Below, piece by piece: positions 7,829 to 19,497 of a DNA stretch of 64,000 bases. A model generated the notes under the pieces. The model was not told the origin of the DNA. It made no database searches and worked only from the letters and a program-made list of their open reading frames with translations. Source of the DNA: DATHYU01 sp033722675 (lineage in GTDB: Bacteria > Actinomycetota > Acidimicrobiia > Spongiisociales > UBA11373); contig JAWVYO010000001.1 of NCBI GenBank assembly GCA_033722675.1, positions 1 through 64,000 on the forward strand, given 5' to 3'. Position numbers and translations under genes: made by a program. The first letter of the stretch is position 1. Every line of letters starts with the position of its first letter.

Positions 7829-8833
7829 ATGGCGCGAGGTGCACGAGTCGTGCTCGCGATGACCCTCCTCCTCGGGGTGCTGGCCGTGCCGGCGCTCGCG
7901 CAGGAGGACCAGGAGCCGGCCGTGATCAACGTGGCTGACTTCATCACGAGTGGCGAGGACTTCGTCGACCAGAACGGCGACGGCATCCCCGACCTCGGTG
8001 AGCTGGCGGAGGGGTTCGCGGGCATCTGGGACGACCGGGTGGGAGCCCGGACGCCGGAGGAGTTCCAGCAGCTGGTCGTCGACCGGATACCCGCCTTCGA
8101 CACCACCGGGGACGACTCGGTGCTCGTCGGCGCGTGCGGCGGCCTGGCCATCGCCTACGACGATCAGGGCATGTCGATCGACGCGATCATCGACAACGGC
8201 GACGACGAGCCCCTGATCGACGTCTACACCGGCGACCAGGCGATGACGTCGGGGAATCCCTTCCGGGTGGATCCCGCCGGTGTCGTGGCCTATTGGGGCT
8301 TCACCCGGGACCTGCCGACGTTCTCCCGGGCGGGGCGGATCCCGGACGTGAACTACGGCGAACCGAATCCCTCGTTCCACGACCACATCTGGACGGTGGC
8401 CGTGATGGGGATCTCTGCGGATCGCGGCGGTGACCCGAACCAGCGGGACAAGAACCGCAACGCCGGACTCGTCGAGCTCGGCGAGATCCTCGGCGACGTG
8501 GACGCCGGGCCGGTCGACCTGACCGAGCTGAACGCGAAGGTGAAGGCGAAGGGAGCGATCATCGACCTCTTCGCCGACGACTTCGAGAACCCGACGTACC
8601 TGCCCGACGACTTCGATCAGGAGACCATCGAGAGCCTCGCCGCCGGACGGGAGTTCTGCTTCGGCGAGGGCTGGGTCGAGTTCGTGGGCGAGGGCCCGCC
8701 GCTGGCGGCGACCGCGGTCGCCTCGATCCTGATGGCCGCCGGCTTCGCGGGCCTCCTGTTCAACGTGCGACCCGCCCAGTCGTGGCGCGCCTCGTCCAGT
8801 GCCCCGAGAGCGCAGACGAGGAGCACACCATGA
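7829..8833 (+). CDS. Exported membrane-anchored protein with an EF-hand loop
   Basis: 334 aa. Residues 1-25 are a signal peptide ending PALAQ. Residues 47-58 read DQNGDGIPDLGE, a complete 12-residue EF-hand calcium loop with acidic or amide residues at positions 1, 3, 5, 9 and 12. The rest is acidic, without a known domain, and residues about 290-312 form a C-terminal transmembrane helix followed by a basic tail. So most of the protein would face outside. The ATG has a strong GGGAGAGG ribosome-binding site. Its stop overlaps the next start as ATGA, so the two proteins are probably made together. Confidence 0.7.
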   Translation: MARGARVVLAMTLLLGVLAVPALAQEDQEPAVINVADFITSGEDFVDQNGDGIPDLGELAEGFAGIWDDRVGARTPEEFQQLVVDRIPAFDTTGDDSVLVGACGGLAIAYDDQGMSIDAIIDNGDDEPLIDVYTGDQAMTSGNPFRVDPAGVVAYWGFTRDLPTFSRAGRIPDVNYGEPNPSFHDHIWTVAVMGISADRGGDPNQRDKNRNAGLVELGEILGDVDAGPVDLTELNAKVKAKGAIIDLFADDFENPTYLPDDFDQETIESLAAGREFCFGEGWVEFVGEGPPLAATAVASILMAAGFAGLLFNVRPAQSWRASSSAPRAQTRSTP

Positions 8834-9228
8834 CGACGCCGGAGATCCAGACGAGTCGCCATCCGATCCGGGGCGCCCTCTACGGGCTCCTCATCGGGCT
8901 GTCGGCGGCGTACCTCCTGTTCTTCGAGTTCACGGTGTTCGGGTTCGACACCCTCGCCGGTGTGATCACGCGGTTCGTGATCATCGTCGTGGCGGGGATC
9001 CTCCTCGGGATCGTCTGGGCCTACGTCGCCCCGGCGAAGAAGCCGGACGGGCCACCGCCCGAGTCCGCCGCGGCCGTCGCCGAACCCGACGAGGCGGCGT
9101 ACGGCCTCCACGACCCGGCCGCCGAGCCCGTGGTGGACGGCGACACCGAGCAGACGTCGTCGCAGGGGGACGAGCACGAAGCGGACGACCGCGAAGGCGA
9201 CGACGGAACCGACGCCGACGACGACTGA
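8830..9228 (+). CDS. Small two-TM membrane protein with acidic tail
   Basis: 132 aa. After a short polar N-terminus come two hydrophobic segments (about residues 15-35 and 42-65), then a long Pro/Ala/Glu-rich tail ending in a run of acidic residues (DDREGDDGTDADDD). No family recognised. It is coupled to the EF-hand protein by an ATGA overlap and followed by a strong hairpin terminator, so these two genes form an operon. Confidence 0.65.
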   Translation: MTTPEIQTSRHPIRGALYGLLIGLSAAYLLFFEFTVFGFDTLAGVITRFVIIVVAGILLGIVWAYVAPAKKPDGPPPESAAAVAEPDEAAYGLHDPAAEPVVDGDTEQTSSQGDEHEADDREGDDGTDADDD

Positions 9229-9241
9229 TCGCCACCGATCC

Positions 9242-9272
9242 GACGGGGCCCGCCGACCCGGCGGGCCCCGTC
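9242..9272 (+). terminator. Intrinsic-type hairpin after the EF-hand operon
   Basis: A perfect 13-bp GC-rich inverted repeat (GACGGGGCCCGCC and its complement) with a 5-nt loop lies between the operon and the next promoter. There is no T-run, as is common in high-GC actinobacteria. Confidence 0.7.
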
Positions 9273-9306
9273 GCGTCCCCCCGCCGGCACGTGCCGGTGC
9301 CCCGTC

Positions 9307-9312
9307 TACGCT
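9307..9312 (+). promoter_or_regulatory. -10 element TACGCT of the SGNH hydrolase gene
   Basis: TACGCT is 6 nt before the GTG at 9319, indicating a leaderless transcript. Confidence 0.6.
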
Positions 9313-9318
9313 GACCCC

Positions 9319-10851
9319 GTGAAGCCAGCCGTCGCCTTCTTCGGCCCGATCCTCGGCCTCGTGATCGGCGCCATCGCCTTCTTCACCATCGGTGAGATCC
9401 CGGCGATCGTGCTCGCCGTCGCCGTCATCGTCGTCTCGTTCCTCATCGCGACCTACGCGCCCGTGCCGCTGCTGGCCCTCGGGCTCGCAGTCCAGCTGGT
9501 GGCGCTGGCCTGGGGCGGCTTCTTCATCGTCGACACGTCGCTCACGATCGTCCGCGCCCTCACCTCGACGGAGGGCCCGGCGGCGCCGCCGAACCCGAGG
9601 GACCTGGCGGCCGCCGAGGCGAGCCTCGACGTGGCCGCCCGCGAGTCGGGCTTCCGCCTGGAGCTCCACGAGGACGAGATCACCGCCGTGCTCCAGGAGA
9701 GCCTCCAGGACGCCGACGTCCCGCTGCGATCGATCGCAGTCGACATCACCGAGGCCGAGGGGTCGAGCGGGATCGTCGTGTTCACCGGCGAGTTCAAGAA
9801 CGGCGAGATCGCCCTCGAGGGGAGCGCCCGGATCACCGCCCGGGCCGGGACGATCGACGTCGAGGTGATCGACGTGGAGCTCGGGGCGCTCGACCTGCCC
9901 GGGATCGCGTCGGGCGCCGTCGACGACGCCATCGAGGGCCTTCTCGATCGAGTGTCCGACCTCGAGGCGCTCATCGCCGAGGAGCGCGCCCAGATCCAGT
10001 CCATCGAGTTCCAGCGGGATCGCATCGTCGTGACGGGGACCCAGGCGGGTGGCGACCTCCTGACGTCCACGAGCCTGCTGGCAGCCCTCGGCGAGGAGGC
10101 CGCCACGGCGGGCACCGGTGTCGAGCCGCCGCCGATCCGCCTCGGGCCGGGGACGGCCGACGGCCGCTTCGTGCCCGGCGACGTGTTCTACGTCGCCCTC
10201 GGCGACTCCCTCGCCGCCAACGTCGGCGTGGACGACGCCGTCGACGGCTACGTGTCCCGCCTCCACAACCAGTTGGAGCTGCGCGACGGGATGGAGTACG
10301 GACTCCGAAACTTCGGGGTGCCCGGGGAGACGACCGGGACGCTGCTCAACGGCGGCCAGCTCACCGAGGCGATCGACTTCATCCGGGCGAACTCCGTGGC
10401 CTACGTCACGATCGACATCGGCGCCAACGACCTGCTCGGGCACCTCGGGTCGGCCGACTGCAGCGAGGCCCTGGAGGCCCCGGGCTGCCAGGAGCGCATC
10501 GCCAGCGCTTTCGTGGCCTACGAGTCGTCGCTCGACGAGGTCCTGCGCCGGCTGCGGGAGGCAGCGCCCGATGCGACGATCGCCTTCCTCCAGACGTACA
10601 ACCCCTTCAGCCTCGGGTTCGGGGCGTCGGTGGGCCTCGAACGGACGAGCACCGAGGTCCTCGCCGACTTCAACGCGCTGGCCGCCCGCATCGCCGTGGA
10701 GAACGACGTGCTCGTCGCCGACGGCTTCACCCCGATGCTGGACACGGCGGCGGCGACGACCCACATGCTCGACGCCGAGCCCGACATCCACCCGAACGAG
10801 TTCGGGTACGACGTGCTGGCCTTCGCCCTCCTCGAGGCCATCGACCCCTAG
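9319..10851 (+). CDS. Membrane-anchored SGNH/GDSL hydrolase
   Basis: 510 aa. Three hydrophobic segments occupy residues 5-70. A middle region (about 95-280), probably extracytoplasmic, has alternating beta patterns like lipid-binding DUF2993/LmeA-type proteins; this part is uncertain. From about residue 290 comes an SGNH hydrolase: block I ALGDSLAANVG with nucleophile Ser297, block III IGANDLLG, and a C-terminal EPDIHPNEFGYD with Asp489 and His491. It is likely an extracytoplasmic esterase or lipase acting on envelope lipids or acyl-sugars. The GTG start is leaderless. Confidence 0.8.
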   Translation: MKPAVAFFGPILGLVIGAIAFFTIGEIPAIVLAVAVIVVSFLIATYAPVPLLALGLAVQLVALAWGGFFIVDTSLTIVRALTSTEGPAAPPNPRDLAAAEASLDVAARESGFRLELHEDEITAVLQESLQDADVPLRSIAVDITEAEGSSGIVVFTGEFKNGEIALEGSARITARAGTIDVEVIDVELGALDLPGIASGAVDDAIEGLLDRVSDLEALIAEERAQIQSIEFQRDRIVVTGTQAGGDLLTSTSLLAALGEEAATAGTGVEPPPIRLGPGTADGRFVPGDVFYVALGDSLAANVGVDDAVDGYVSRLHNQLELRDGMEYGLRNFGVPGETTGTLLNGGQLTEAIDFIRANSVAYVTIDIGANDLLGHLGSADCSEALEAPGCQERIASAFVAYESSLDEVLRRLREAAPDATIAFLQTYNPFSLGFGASVGLERTSTEVLADFNALAARIAVENDVLVADGFTPMLDTAAATTHMLDAEPDIHPNEFGYDVLAFALLEAIDP

Positions 10852-11389
10852 CTCGCGAAGACTTTCCGGGCGTCGCGAAATCCCGACGGCGATCCGCCTT
10901 GAGGACGTCCCGCCGCCCGAGGTAGAACGGTCCCGCCGCGAGACCGGCGCCGCCGGCCCGGTCCGCACTTCCCCCTCGGCGCACCGGCGATCCCGCGCGT
11001 CGTGTCACAGGGAGGAGGTAATCAGGAGTCAGGATCCGGTCCTCAGCACCGGTGACGCAAACGGAGCGGGGTGAGCACCCCACCACGCGGCGGAAGCACC
11101 CGACACCGCTCCCGAGGGAGCGAAGCGACCAACGGGAATCGCCCGCACCAGACCGACGTGACTCGGCCTCCGTGGCCCGGAACGGCCTCAGCGGAGCGGG
11201 CAGCAGGGCCTCCGTGACCCGGACTGCCCGAGTGCGGGAGCACGGGCACGGCCGGGGCGGGGCAGGGGCCCCGCCTCCGGAGGAGGGCCGACCGGCGTCT
11301 GTTCGGCGGCGTCAGCCGCCGAAGTCGGCCCGGGAAGAAGGCAGGGAACGGCCCGAGCGGAGCGGGAGACATGGCACGGGAAGAAAGAG
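10852..11389. other. Hairpin-rich non-coding region upstream of the nrdJ promoter
   Basis: No convincing protein gene lies between the SGNH hydrolase and nrdJ (772 bp in all). Between about 11040 and 11330 many short perfect stems sit side by side: CGCTCC-CGAG-GGAGCG, CGGGCAG with CTGCCCG, GTGC-GGGA-GCAC, GGCGGGG with CCCCGCC, and a 9-bp stem at 11302-11323. A 17-nt near-repeat, GGCCTCCGTGRCCCGGA, occurs at 11165 and 11207. The region ends before the -35 element of nrdJ, so it is not simply the nrdJ leader. It could be an unrecognised structured RNA or a palindromic spacer. I could not match it to tmRNA, RNase P RNA, SRP RNA or a cobalamin riboswitch. Confidence 0.4.
11302..11323. terminator. 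Hairpin at the end of the structured intergenic region
   Basis: TTCGGCGGC-GTCA-GCCGCCGAA is a perfect 9-bp stem with a 4-nt loop. It could terminate an RNA made from the structured region. Orientation unknown. Confidence 0.35.
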
Positions 11390-11419
11390 TTGACGCGACG
11401 ACATCGATGTAATTACACT
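11390..11419 (+). promoter_or_regulatory. nrdJ promoter (TTGACG - 18 bp - TACACT)
   Basis: The -35 TTGACG (11390-11395) and -10 TACACT (11414-11419) are separated by 18 bp. Start of transcription is expected near 11426, giving a leader of about 200 nt before the ATG. NrdR boxes lie directly downstream. Confidence 0.65.
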
Positions 11420-11429
11420 CGTGTGCCCG

Positions 11430-11445
11430 TCACATGATGTAGTGG
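11430..11445. promoter_or_regulatory. NrdR box 1 upstream of nrdJ
   Basis: TCACATGATGTAGTGG matches the imperfect 16-bp palindrome bound by the ATP/dATP-sensing repressor NrdR. It sits at about +5 of the predicted nrdJ transcript. Confidence 0.7.
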
Positions 11446-11461
11446 TCAGCCACCGCTTCCA

Positions 11462-11477
11462 CCACAACATCTTGTGG
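11462..11477. promoter_or_regulatory. NrdR box 2 upstream of nrdJ
   Basis: CCACAACATCTTGTGG is a near-perfect NrdR box. It lies 32 bp (three helical turns) from box 1, the spacing usual for tandem NrdR boxes in ribonucleotide reductase promoters. Confidence 0.8.
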
Positions 11478-11623
11478 ATGTGGACAACTCCGGGAGGGCT
11501 CGGGGGGTCGGCATCGGGCCCGGATCGCCGGGCCGACGGGAGTGGAGAGGGAAGACGACGTACCGCCGGGCCCGGCCCGGCGTCGGCGGCACCGGTGGGC
11601 CGTCGAGGGACCGGGAGGATCCA

Positions 11624-14998
<3,375 letters not shown>

Positions 14999-15018
14999 TT
15001 CGACCCCCGCCCACCGAC

Positions 15019-15055
15019 ACCACCGGAGCCGCCCGAATCGGGCGGCTCCGGTGGT
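15019..15055. terminator. Bidirectional terminator between nrdJ and the permease
   Basis: A perfect 16-bp inverted repeat (left arm ACCACCGGAGCCGCCC) with loop GAATC lies between the 3' ends of two convergent genes. Confidence 0.85.
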
Positions 15056-15058
15056 TCG

Positions 15059-16294
15059 TCAGACCGGCCTCCCCACTCCGAAGAGCGCCAGCACGTTCAG
15101 CGCCAGCAACGCGATCGTCCCCACGATGGCGGCGACGGTGGTCACCGGGTACGGCCCGATCGATCCCGGCAGGACGAAGGGCGGCCGGTCACCGCCGTCG
15201 CCGCGGATCTTGAGCAGCGCCGCGTTCACCGTGAGGAACACGACCATGACCAGCAGGTTGCCGACCGCCGCGACCACGCGCAGGTTCCCGATGGCACCGA
15301 ACCCGATCGCTGCGAGGGTGACCAGCAGGATCGACACCATCGGCGTCCCGGTCACTCCGTTCACACGATTCACTCGCTCGAGCCATTCCGCTCCGGTGTC
15401 CCTGGCGACGTCGAACGCCAGACGGCTGGCGCCGAGCAGGTTGCTCAGGATGGTCTTCGAGGTCGCGAAGAGCGCCACGACCACGATCGCCGCCGACCAG
15501 GCGGCCCCCGCCTCGGCCCGCATGATCTCGGCGAGGGGTCCGGGTGAGTCCGCCAGGCGTTCGCTCCCCAGCGCCGAGACGGCGGCGATCGCCACCGCGA
15601 TGTAGACCACCAGGACGACCAACGCGGCGATCACCATCCCGCGTGGCAGCGTGCGCCGAGGATCACGCGTCTCCTCGGCGAGCTTCACGAGGTCCTCGAA
15701 CCCGATGAAGCTGAAGAAGATCAACGCTCCGCCGATGCCGAGGGCCAGCGGCGTGGTGTCCCCCGCGCCAAGCAGGTCGACGGACCCGATGTCCGGCACG
15801 GCGACCACCACGACCGCAGCCAGGCCCCCGAGCGTGACGGCCGTCGCCAGGATGTTGAACCAGCTCGCCTCGGCCGCACCGACCGCATTGACCGCACCCA
15901 TGGCGGCGATGACGCCGATCGTGGTCCACACGGTGGGGACGTCCAGGAGGCGCGACAGGTACGAACTGAACGAGATGGCGATCGCTCCGGCGGCGACGAC
16001 GCCCGTGAACAGCATGGCGACGCTGGCGACCGCGGCCCACCGGATCCCGAAGGCCTGCCGGACGTACTCGAAACTCCCGCCCGCGTCCGGGTACCGGCTC
16101 ACGAGTTCGGCGTAGGTGCCGGCGGTGAGGAACGCCACGAGCGCGGCGACGAGGAAGCTCGCCCACAGCAGGCTGCCCCCGTAGGCGGCGGCCTCGCCGA
16201 TGATGGCGTAGATCCCGGCCCCCACGATGCCGCCGACGCCGAACAGCACGATGTCGGACAGCCCGAGTTCCCGCTGCAGTCCCTGTTCCGCCAT
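15059..16294 (-). CDS. APC-superfamily amino acid permease
   Basis: 411 aa with about twelve hydrophobic segments. The first reads LFGVGGIVGAGIYAIIG, the unwound TM1 substrate-binding motif (GxG-IVGAGI) of amino acid/polyamine/organocation transporters. IGFEDLVKLAEETRDPRRTLPRG is the conserved TM6-loop motif, given here only as a landmark at about residues 205-227. It probably imports an amino acid by proton symport; the substrate cannot be told. The ATG at 16294 is preferred over a longer form because a CACAAT -10 lies 6 nt upstream. Confidence 0.88.
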   Translation of the reverse strand: MAEQGLQRELGLSDIVLFGVGGIVGAGIYAIIGEAAAYGGSLLWASFLVAALVAFLTAGTYAELVSRYPDAGGSFEYVRQAFGIRWAAVASVAMLFTGVVAAGAIAISFSSYLSRLLDVPTVWTTIGVIAAMGAVNAVGAAEASWFNILATAVTLGGLAAVVVVAVPDIGSVDLLGAGDTTPLALGIGGALIFFSFIGFEDLVKLAEETRDPRRTLPRGMVIAALVVLVVYIAVAIAAVSALGSERLADSPGPLAEIMRAEAGAAWSAAIVVVALFATSKTILSNLLGASRLAFDVARDTGAEWLERVNRVNGVTGTPMVSILLVTLAAIGFGAIGNLRVVAAVGNLLVMVVFLTVNAALLKIRGDGGDRPPFVLPGSIGPYPVTTVAAIVGTIALLALNVLALFGVGRPV

Positions 16295-16300
16295 GGCGGC

Positions 16301-16306
16301 ATTGTG
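16301..16306 (-). promoter_or_regulatory. -10 element CACAAT of the permease gene
   Basis: Minus-strand CACAAT, 6 nt from the ATG at 16294. It supports the shorter, leaderless start. Confidence 0.4.
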
Positions 16307-16419
16307 CCGGAAGTGCGGTACCGGAGGACCGATGCCGAGCCGCCGGGGACGCAGGCCCCGTGTCCGCGCTGCCCAGCGTTCCTCAGGCCCGGCCCCCGGC
16401 GTGCCGATGAAACGCACCG

Positions 16420-17820
16420 ATGGGATCCACGAAGGTCAGTCGCGTCTGGTCGGCGGCCGCCGTCGTCGCGTTCGCGCTCGCAGCGATCCTCGCGGGAGCG
16501 GCGATCCGCCACCAGGAGCTCGCCAGCCGCCCGATCGGTGAGGGTGAACTGTTCCGCGAGGACGCAGGCCGTGCGGTGCGCATCGTCGACGAGGCCGCCG
16601 ACGCTCCGGCGCGCACCGTCCGCAACGTCCTGGAGCTGGAGGCGGCGGCGATGATCGACGCGGCCGGGAACGTCGCCGAGACGTCTGCCAGTGCGTTGGA
16701 CGGACGGGCGCTCGACGGCTTTCTCGGGTCGCTCCACGCTCGGCGCGCCTTCGGCGCCATCGCCGCACCGGTCCCGGTCGACGTGGCGATCGACGGCGTG
16801 CCCACCTGGCCCGCCGGTTCCGTCCTCTACCAGGTGCTCACGCCGCTGCCCGACGGCCGATCGGTGCTCCTGGTGTACGACGTGGCGGAGCTGCTCCACC
16901 GCCGCGCCGCCGCCCAGGGCGTGCGGCCGGCGACGATCCAACTGGGGATCGGCGCCGTCGTCGCCGTCCTCGCGGGCTTCCTCCTCGTCCTGGCACGCGC
17001 GGGGGCGAACCGCCGCCTGGCCGTGGCCACCCGGGAACGGGAGCTGCTCGAGGCCCGCCAGGAGGAACTGCGGGAGCACAACCGGGTCCTGTCCGACGCC
17101 CGACGGCGGGCGGAGGACGCGCTGGCCCTCGCCGAGGAGAAGAACCGGATCCGGACGGAGTTCGTCCTCATGATCAACCACGAGCTCCGCACACCGCTCA
17201 CCAGCCTCCTCACCGGCACCGAACTCCTCGCCGCCGGGGTCGAGGGTGCCGACGCGAACGTGCTCATCGACGACATGCGGGCCGACGGCGATCGCCTCCT
17301 CGGACTGATCGACCACATGCTGGCGGTGGCGAGGATCGAGAACCGCGGGCTCGACTACACGCTGCGGCCCGTCGACCCACACGACGTGGCCGCCGACCTC
17401 GAACGTGTCCCGTCCATCGACAAGGTGGTCCTACACCGCGACGACGCGCTCCGCACCGATCGCGCCGGCCTCGTCGCCCTCGTCACGTCCCTCGCCGACA
17501 ATGCCGTCCAGCACGGCGCCACCGACGTGCTCGTGGAGGTCGGCGTCACGACGCCCATGGCGGTCGCGACATCGGTGGGGTCACCGCCGGTCGACGCCGT
17601 CACCGTCGACATCGTCGACGACGGCCCCGGCATCGCAGAAGGCTTCGTCGAGCGGCTCTTCGAGAAGTTCGAGAAGGACAGCTTCTCGTCGGGTACCGGC
17701 CTGGGCCTCTACGTGGCCCGGCTCATGGCCGAGGCGCTCGAAGGCTCGATCGCCGTGGAGACGGGACCCCTGGGATCCCGGTTCAGGATCTTCGTCCCAG
17801 CTGCCGGGGTCTCGCCGTGA
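16420..17820 (+). CDS. Sensor histidine kinase with extracytoplasmic domain
   Basis: 466 aa. TM helices lie at about residues 10-28 and 172-193, with a sensor domain of about 140 residues outside. A coiled coil (about 200-245) leads to the HisKA H-box INHELRTPLTSL (phospho-acceptor His254). The ATPase has the N-box ADNAVQHG, G1 DDGPGI, F-box LFEKFEK and G2 GTGLGLYV. No response regulator gene is adjacent. The stop overlaps the start of a cupredoxin-like lipoprotein (GTGA), so the two are co-translated. The sensor may therefore report on copper or redox state at the envelope; that is inference. Confidence 0.88.
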   Translation: MGSTKVSRVWSAAAVVAFALAAILAGAAIRHQELASRPIGEGELFREDAGRAVRIVDEAADAPARTVRNVLELEAAAMIDAAGNVAETSASALDGRALDGFLGSLHARRAFGAIAAPVPVDVAIDGVPTWPAGSVLYQVLTPLPDGRSVLLVYDVAELLHRRAAAQGVRPATIQLGIGAVVAVLAGFLLVLARAGANRRLAVATRERELLEARQEELREHNRVLSDARRRAEDALALAEEKNRIRTEFVLMINHELRTPLTSLLTGTELLAAGVEGADANVLIDDMRADGDRLLGLIDHMLAVARIENRGLDYTLRPVDPHDVAADLERVPSIDKVVLHRDDALRTDRAGLVALVTSLADNAVQHGATDVLVEVGVTTPMAVATSVGSPPVDAVTVDIVDDGPGIAEGFVERLFEKFEKDSFSSGTGLGLYVARLMAEALEGSIAVETGPLGSRFRIFVPAAGVSP

Positions 17821-18188
17821 AGCGCCTCGCCGTCGCCGTTCTCCTGCTGATGGCGGGCTGCTCCGACGCAGCACCGTCCTCGGAGGCCACCGTCGAACTC
17901 CGCGAGTTCGCCGTCGACGTCTCGGCGTCGTCGTGGCGGTCCGAGGGGACGACGGTCTCGGTGCGCAACACCGGAGAGTTCGGCCACACCCTGCTCGTCA
18001 CATCCGCGGCGGGCGACGTGGTCGGCTCCGTCGACCTCCTCGCCCCCGGTGCCTCGACGACCCTCTCGTTGGACCTGCCGCCCGGGGCCTACGAGCTCAC
18101 GTGTCGCATCGTCGTCGGCCTCCCCGACGGCACCACCGTCGACCACTACGAAGCCGGCATGTCGACCGGCATCGACGTCGCCGGCTGA
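17817..18188 (+). CDS. Cupredoxin-like lipoprotein
   Basis: 123 aa. Signal peptide with lipobox LLMAGC, mature start at Cys15. The rest is a beta-sandwich pattern with a possible type 1 copper site: His57 in EFGHTLLV, Cys96 in YELTCRI, and His110 and Met115 in DHYEAGM. In classical cupredoxins the Cys and second His are 3 to 5 residues apart; here 13 residues separate them. Either the copper loop is long or the site has diverged. The GTG start overlaps the kinase stop. It probably sits on the outer face of the membrane beside the kinase sensor domain. Confidence 0.68.
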   Translation: MKRLAVAVLLLMAGCSDAAPSSEATVELREFAVDVSASSWRSEGTTVSVRNTGEFGHTLLVTSAAGDVVGSVDLLAPGASTTLSLDLPPGAYELTCRIVVGLPDGTTVDHYEAGMSTGIDVAG

Positions 18189-18190
18189 CC

Positions 18191-18718
18191 TCACCACGGC
18201 CGCGGCAGGCCGAGGCCGCCTTCGCCGGGGATCCCGAACAGCGCGAGCAGCAGGCCCAGGAGCCCGACGCCGGTGGGGATCGGCTCGTGCACGATCGCGG
18301 TGTGGGGACGTCGCGAGAACGCGGCGTGCGTCGCCTCGTGGTGGGTGAGGAGCCACCGGCGGGCACGACCACGGCCGCCCTCGGCGGGATCGAACGAATA
18401 GGCGCTGGAGGCCGTGGTGATCCCGTAGTTCCCGACGCCCCGCACCGCCTGCGCCACCCGCCGTCCCCCCTCGTCGGCGACGACCGGGCTCAACCCGCCG
18501 CCATGGCGCACGGCGGTGATCCTCCATTCCCGACCGTCGGAGAGCCGCACCCGCTGGCCCCGTCCGAAATAGATCGCGAGAGACGAGTAGCGGCCGAGGT
18601 CGGCGACCGTGGCGTGATCGTCGTCCTCGACCCGTCGGAGCGGGAAGAAGAGCCCGCCCACCCGGGCGACGACGTAGGCGCCATCCGCCAGCACGTCGCC
18701 CCCGACCGAGGTGTCCAT
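18191..18718 (-). CDS. Hypothetical protein, 175 aa
   Basis: Not recognised. The first 110 residues have a beta-rich pattern ([35 protein letters not shown]), then a basic His-rich stretch near 118-140 ([15 protein letters not shown]), then a hydrophobic C-terminal segment that may be membrane-embedded. The ATG at 18718 is 6 nt from a TACGGT -10. It converges on the cupredoxin gene, with two bases between the stops. Confidence 0.6.
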   Translation of the reverse strand: MDTSVGGDVLADGAYVVARVGGLFFPLRRVEDDDHATVADLGRYSSLAIYFGRGQRVRLSDGREWRITAVRHGGGLSPVVADEGGRRVAQAVRGVGNYGITTASSAYSFDPAEGGRGRARRWLLTHHEATHAAFSRRPHTAIVHEPIPTGVGLLGLLLALFGIPGEGGLGLPRPW

Positions 18719-18724
18719 CCCTCG

Positions 18725-18730
18725 ACCGTA
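18725..18730 (-). promoter_or_regulatory. -10 element TACGGT of the 18191-18718 gene
   Basis: Minus-strand TACGGT, 6 nt from the ATG at 18718. Leaderless spacing. Confidence 0.55.
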
Positions 18731-18739
18731 CCCGATGCC

Positions 18740-19447
18740 CTACGTCAGGCGGGCCCGCGCCGTGCGACGCGCCTCGGCCGACATCTCCGGGTGCTCGTCG
18801 ACGAAGGCGGCCACCCGATCGGGCACGGCGTCCGACAGCTCCCGCAGCAGCCAGCCGGCGCTCGTCTGGCTCCACCGGGTCGGATCGGCCACGTTCGCCT
18901 CGCACACGGTGAGCGCCAGGTCGACGAGGCCGGGGACCCGCGCATCGCCGTCGGGAGCGAGGGGCACGAAGGCCACGGCGGCTGCCCGGCGCTTCCACAG
19001 GACGTCGGACGTGTGCCATGCGGCGATCGCGGCTGCGCGGTCCGCAGGGTCGTCGCCGGCCACGACGAAGGGCCCCAGCACCTTCACTCCGTACCAGTCG
19101 CAGGTGTTCCAGTCGGCCACGTGTCCCGCTTCCAGCGGTGCGGCGAGCCGCGGCACGTCCTCGACGGTGAGGCCGACGAGCAGGTGCTCCGCGAGGAGCA
19201 GCACACCGGCGAGCTTGTCCTCGCAGTGGTCGAGCGCCAGACACGAGAGGGCGAGGTCCACGACCTCACCGTGGGCGCGCTCGGCCAGGTCGAGGTCCCG
19301 CCACAGGGACCGCACCACGGCCCGGGTGTCGGCCATCCGCACGCCCCGGAAGGGCACCGCACCCTTGAGATACCGATCCCACCACTCCTTCGTCGCGGCC
19401 GACGCGACGGCGTCGAGTCGGTCGTTCAGTTCCCGGTGGAGACGCAC
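18740..19447 (-). CDS. AlkD-like DNA alkylation repair protein
   Basis: 235 aa of helical HEAT-like repeats. Landmarks of the AlkD/AlkC family are [19 protein letters not shown] near the N-terminus, [14 protein letters not shown] in the middle and [17 protein letters not shown] near the C-terminus. The family removes N3- and N7-alkylpurines without base flipping. I assign family, not substrate. GTG start at 19447, 6 nt from a TACGCT -10. Confidence 0.82.
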   Translation of the reverse strand: MRLHRELNDRLDAVASAATKEWWDRYLKGAVPFRGVRMADTRAVVRSLWRDLDLAERAHGEVVDLALSCLALDHCEDKLAGVLLLAEHLLVGLTVEDVPRLAAPLEAGHVADWNTCDWYGVKVLGPFVVAGDDPADRAAAIAAWHTSDVLWKRRAAAVAFVPLAPDGDARVPGLVDLALTVCEANVADPTRWSQTSAGWLLRELSDAVPDRVAAFVDEHPEMSAEARRTARARLT

Positions 19448-19453
19448 GGCGGG

Positions 19454-19459
19454 AGCGTA
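19454..19459 (-). promoter_or_regulatory. -10 element TACGCT of the AlkD-like gene
   Basis: Minus-strand TACGCT, 6 nt from the GTG at 19447. Leaderless. Confidence 0.55.
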
Positions 19460-19497
19460 TCGCCGCGTTGGGTCTCGCGGTGTGGTCTCATGGCGTC

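Noticed and set aside
11043..11372. Possible small protein on either strand in the region upstream of nrdJ
   Set aside because: Both translations are Pro/Arg-rich without family features or ribosome-binding sites. The hairpin density suits RNA or spacer better.
11420..11623. Cobalamin riboswitch in the nrdJ leader
   Set aside because: I looked for a B12 box and its conserved core because the enzyme uses B12, but neither is visible. NrdR boxes explain the control.
16295..16417. 40-residue N-terminal extension of the permease
   Set aside because: It is Arg/Pro-rich and not membrane-like. A -10 element at 16301-16306 fits the shorter start.
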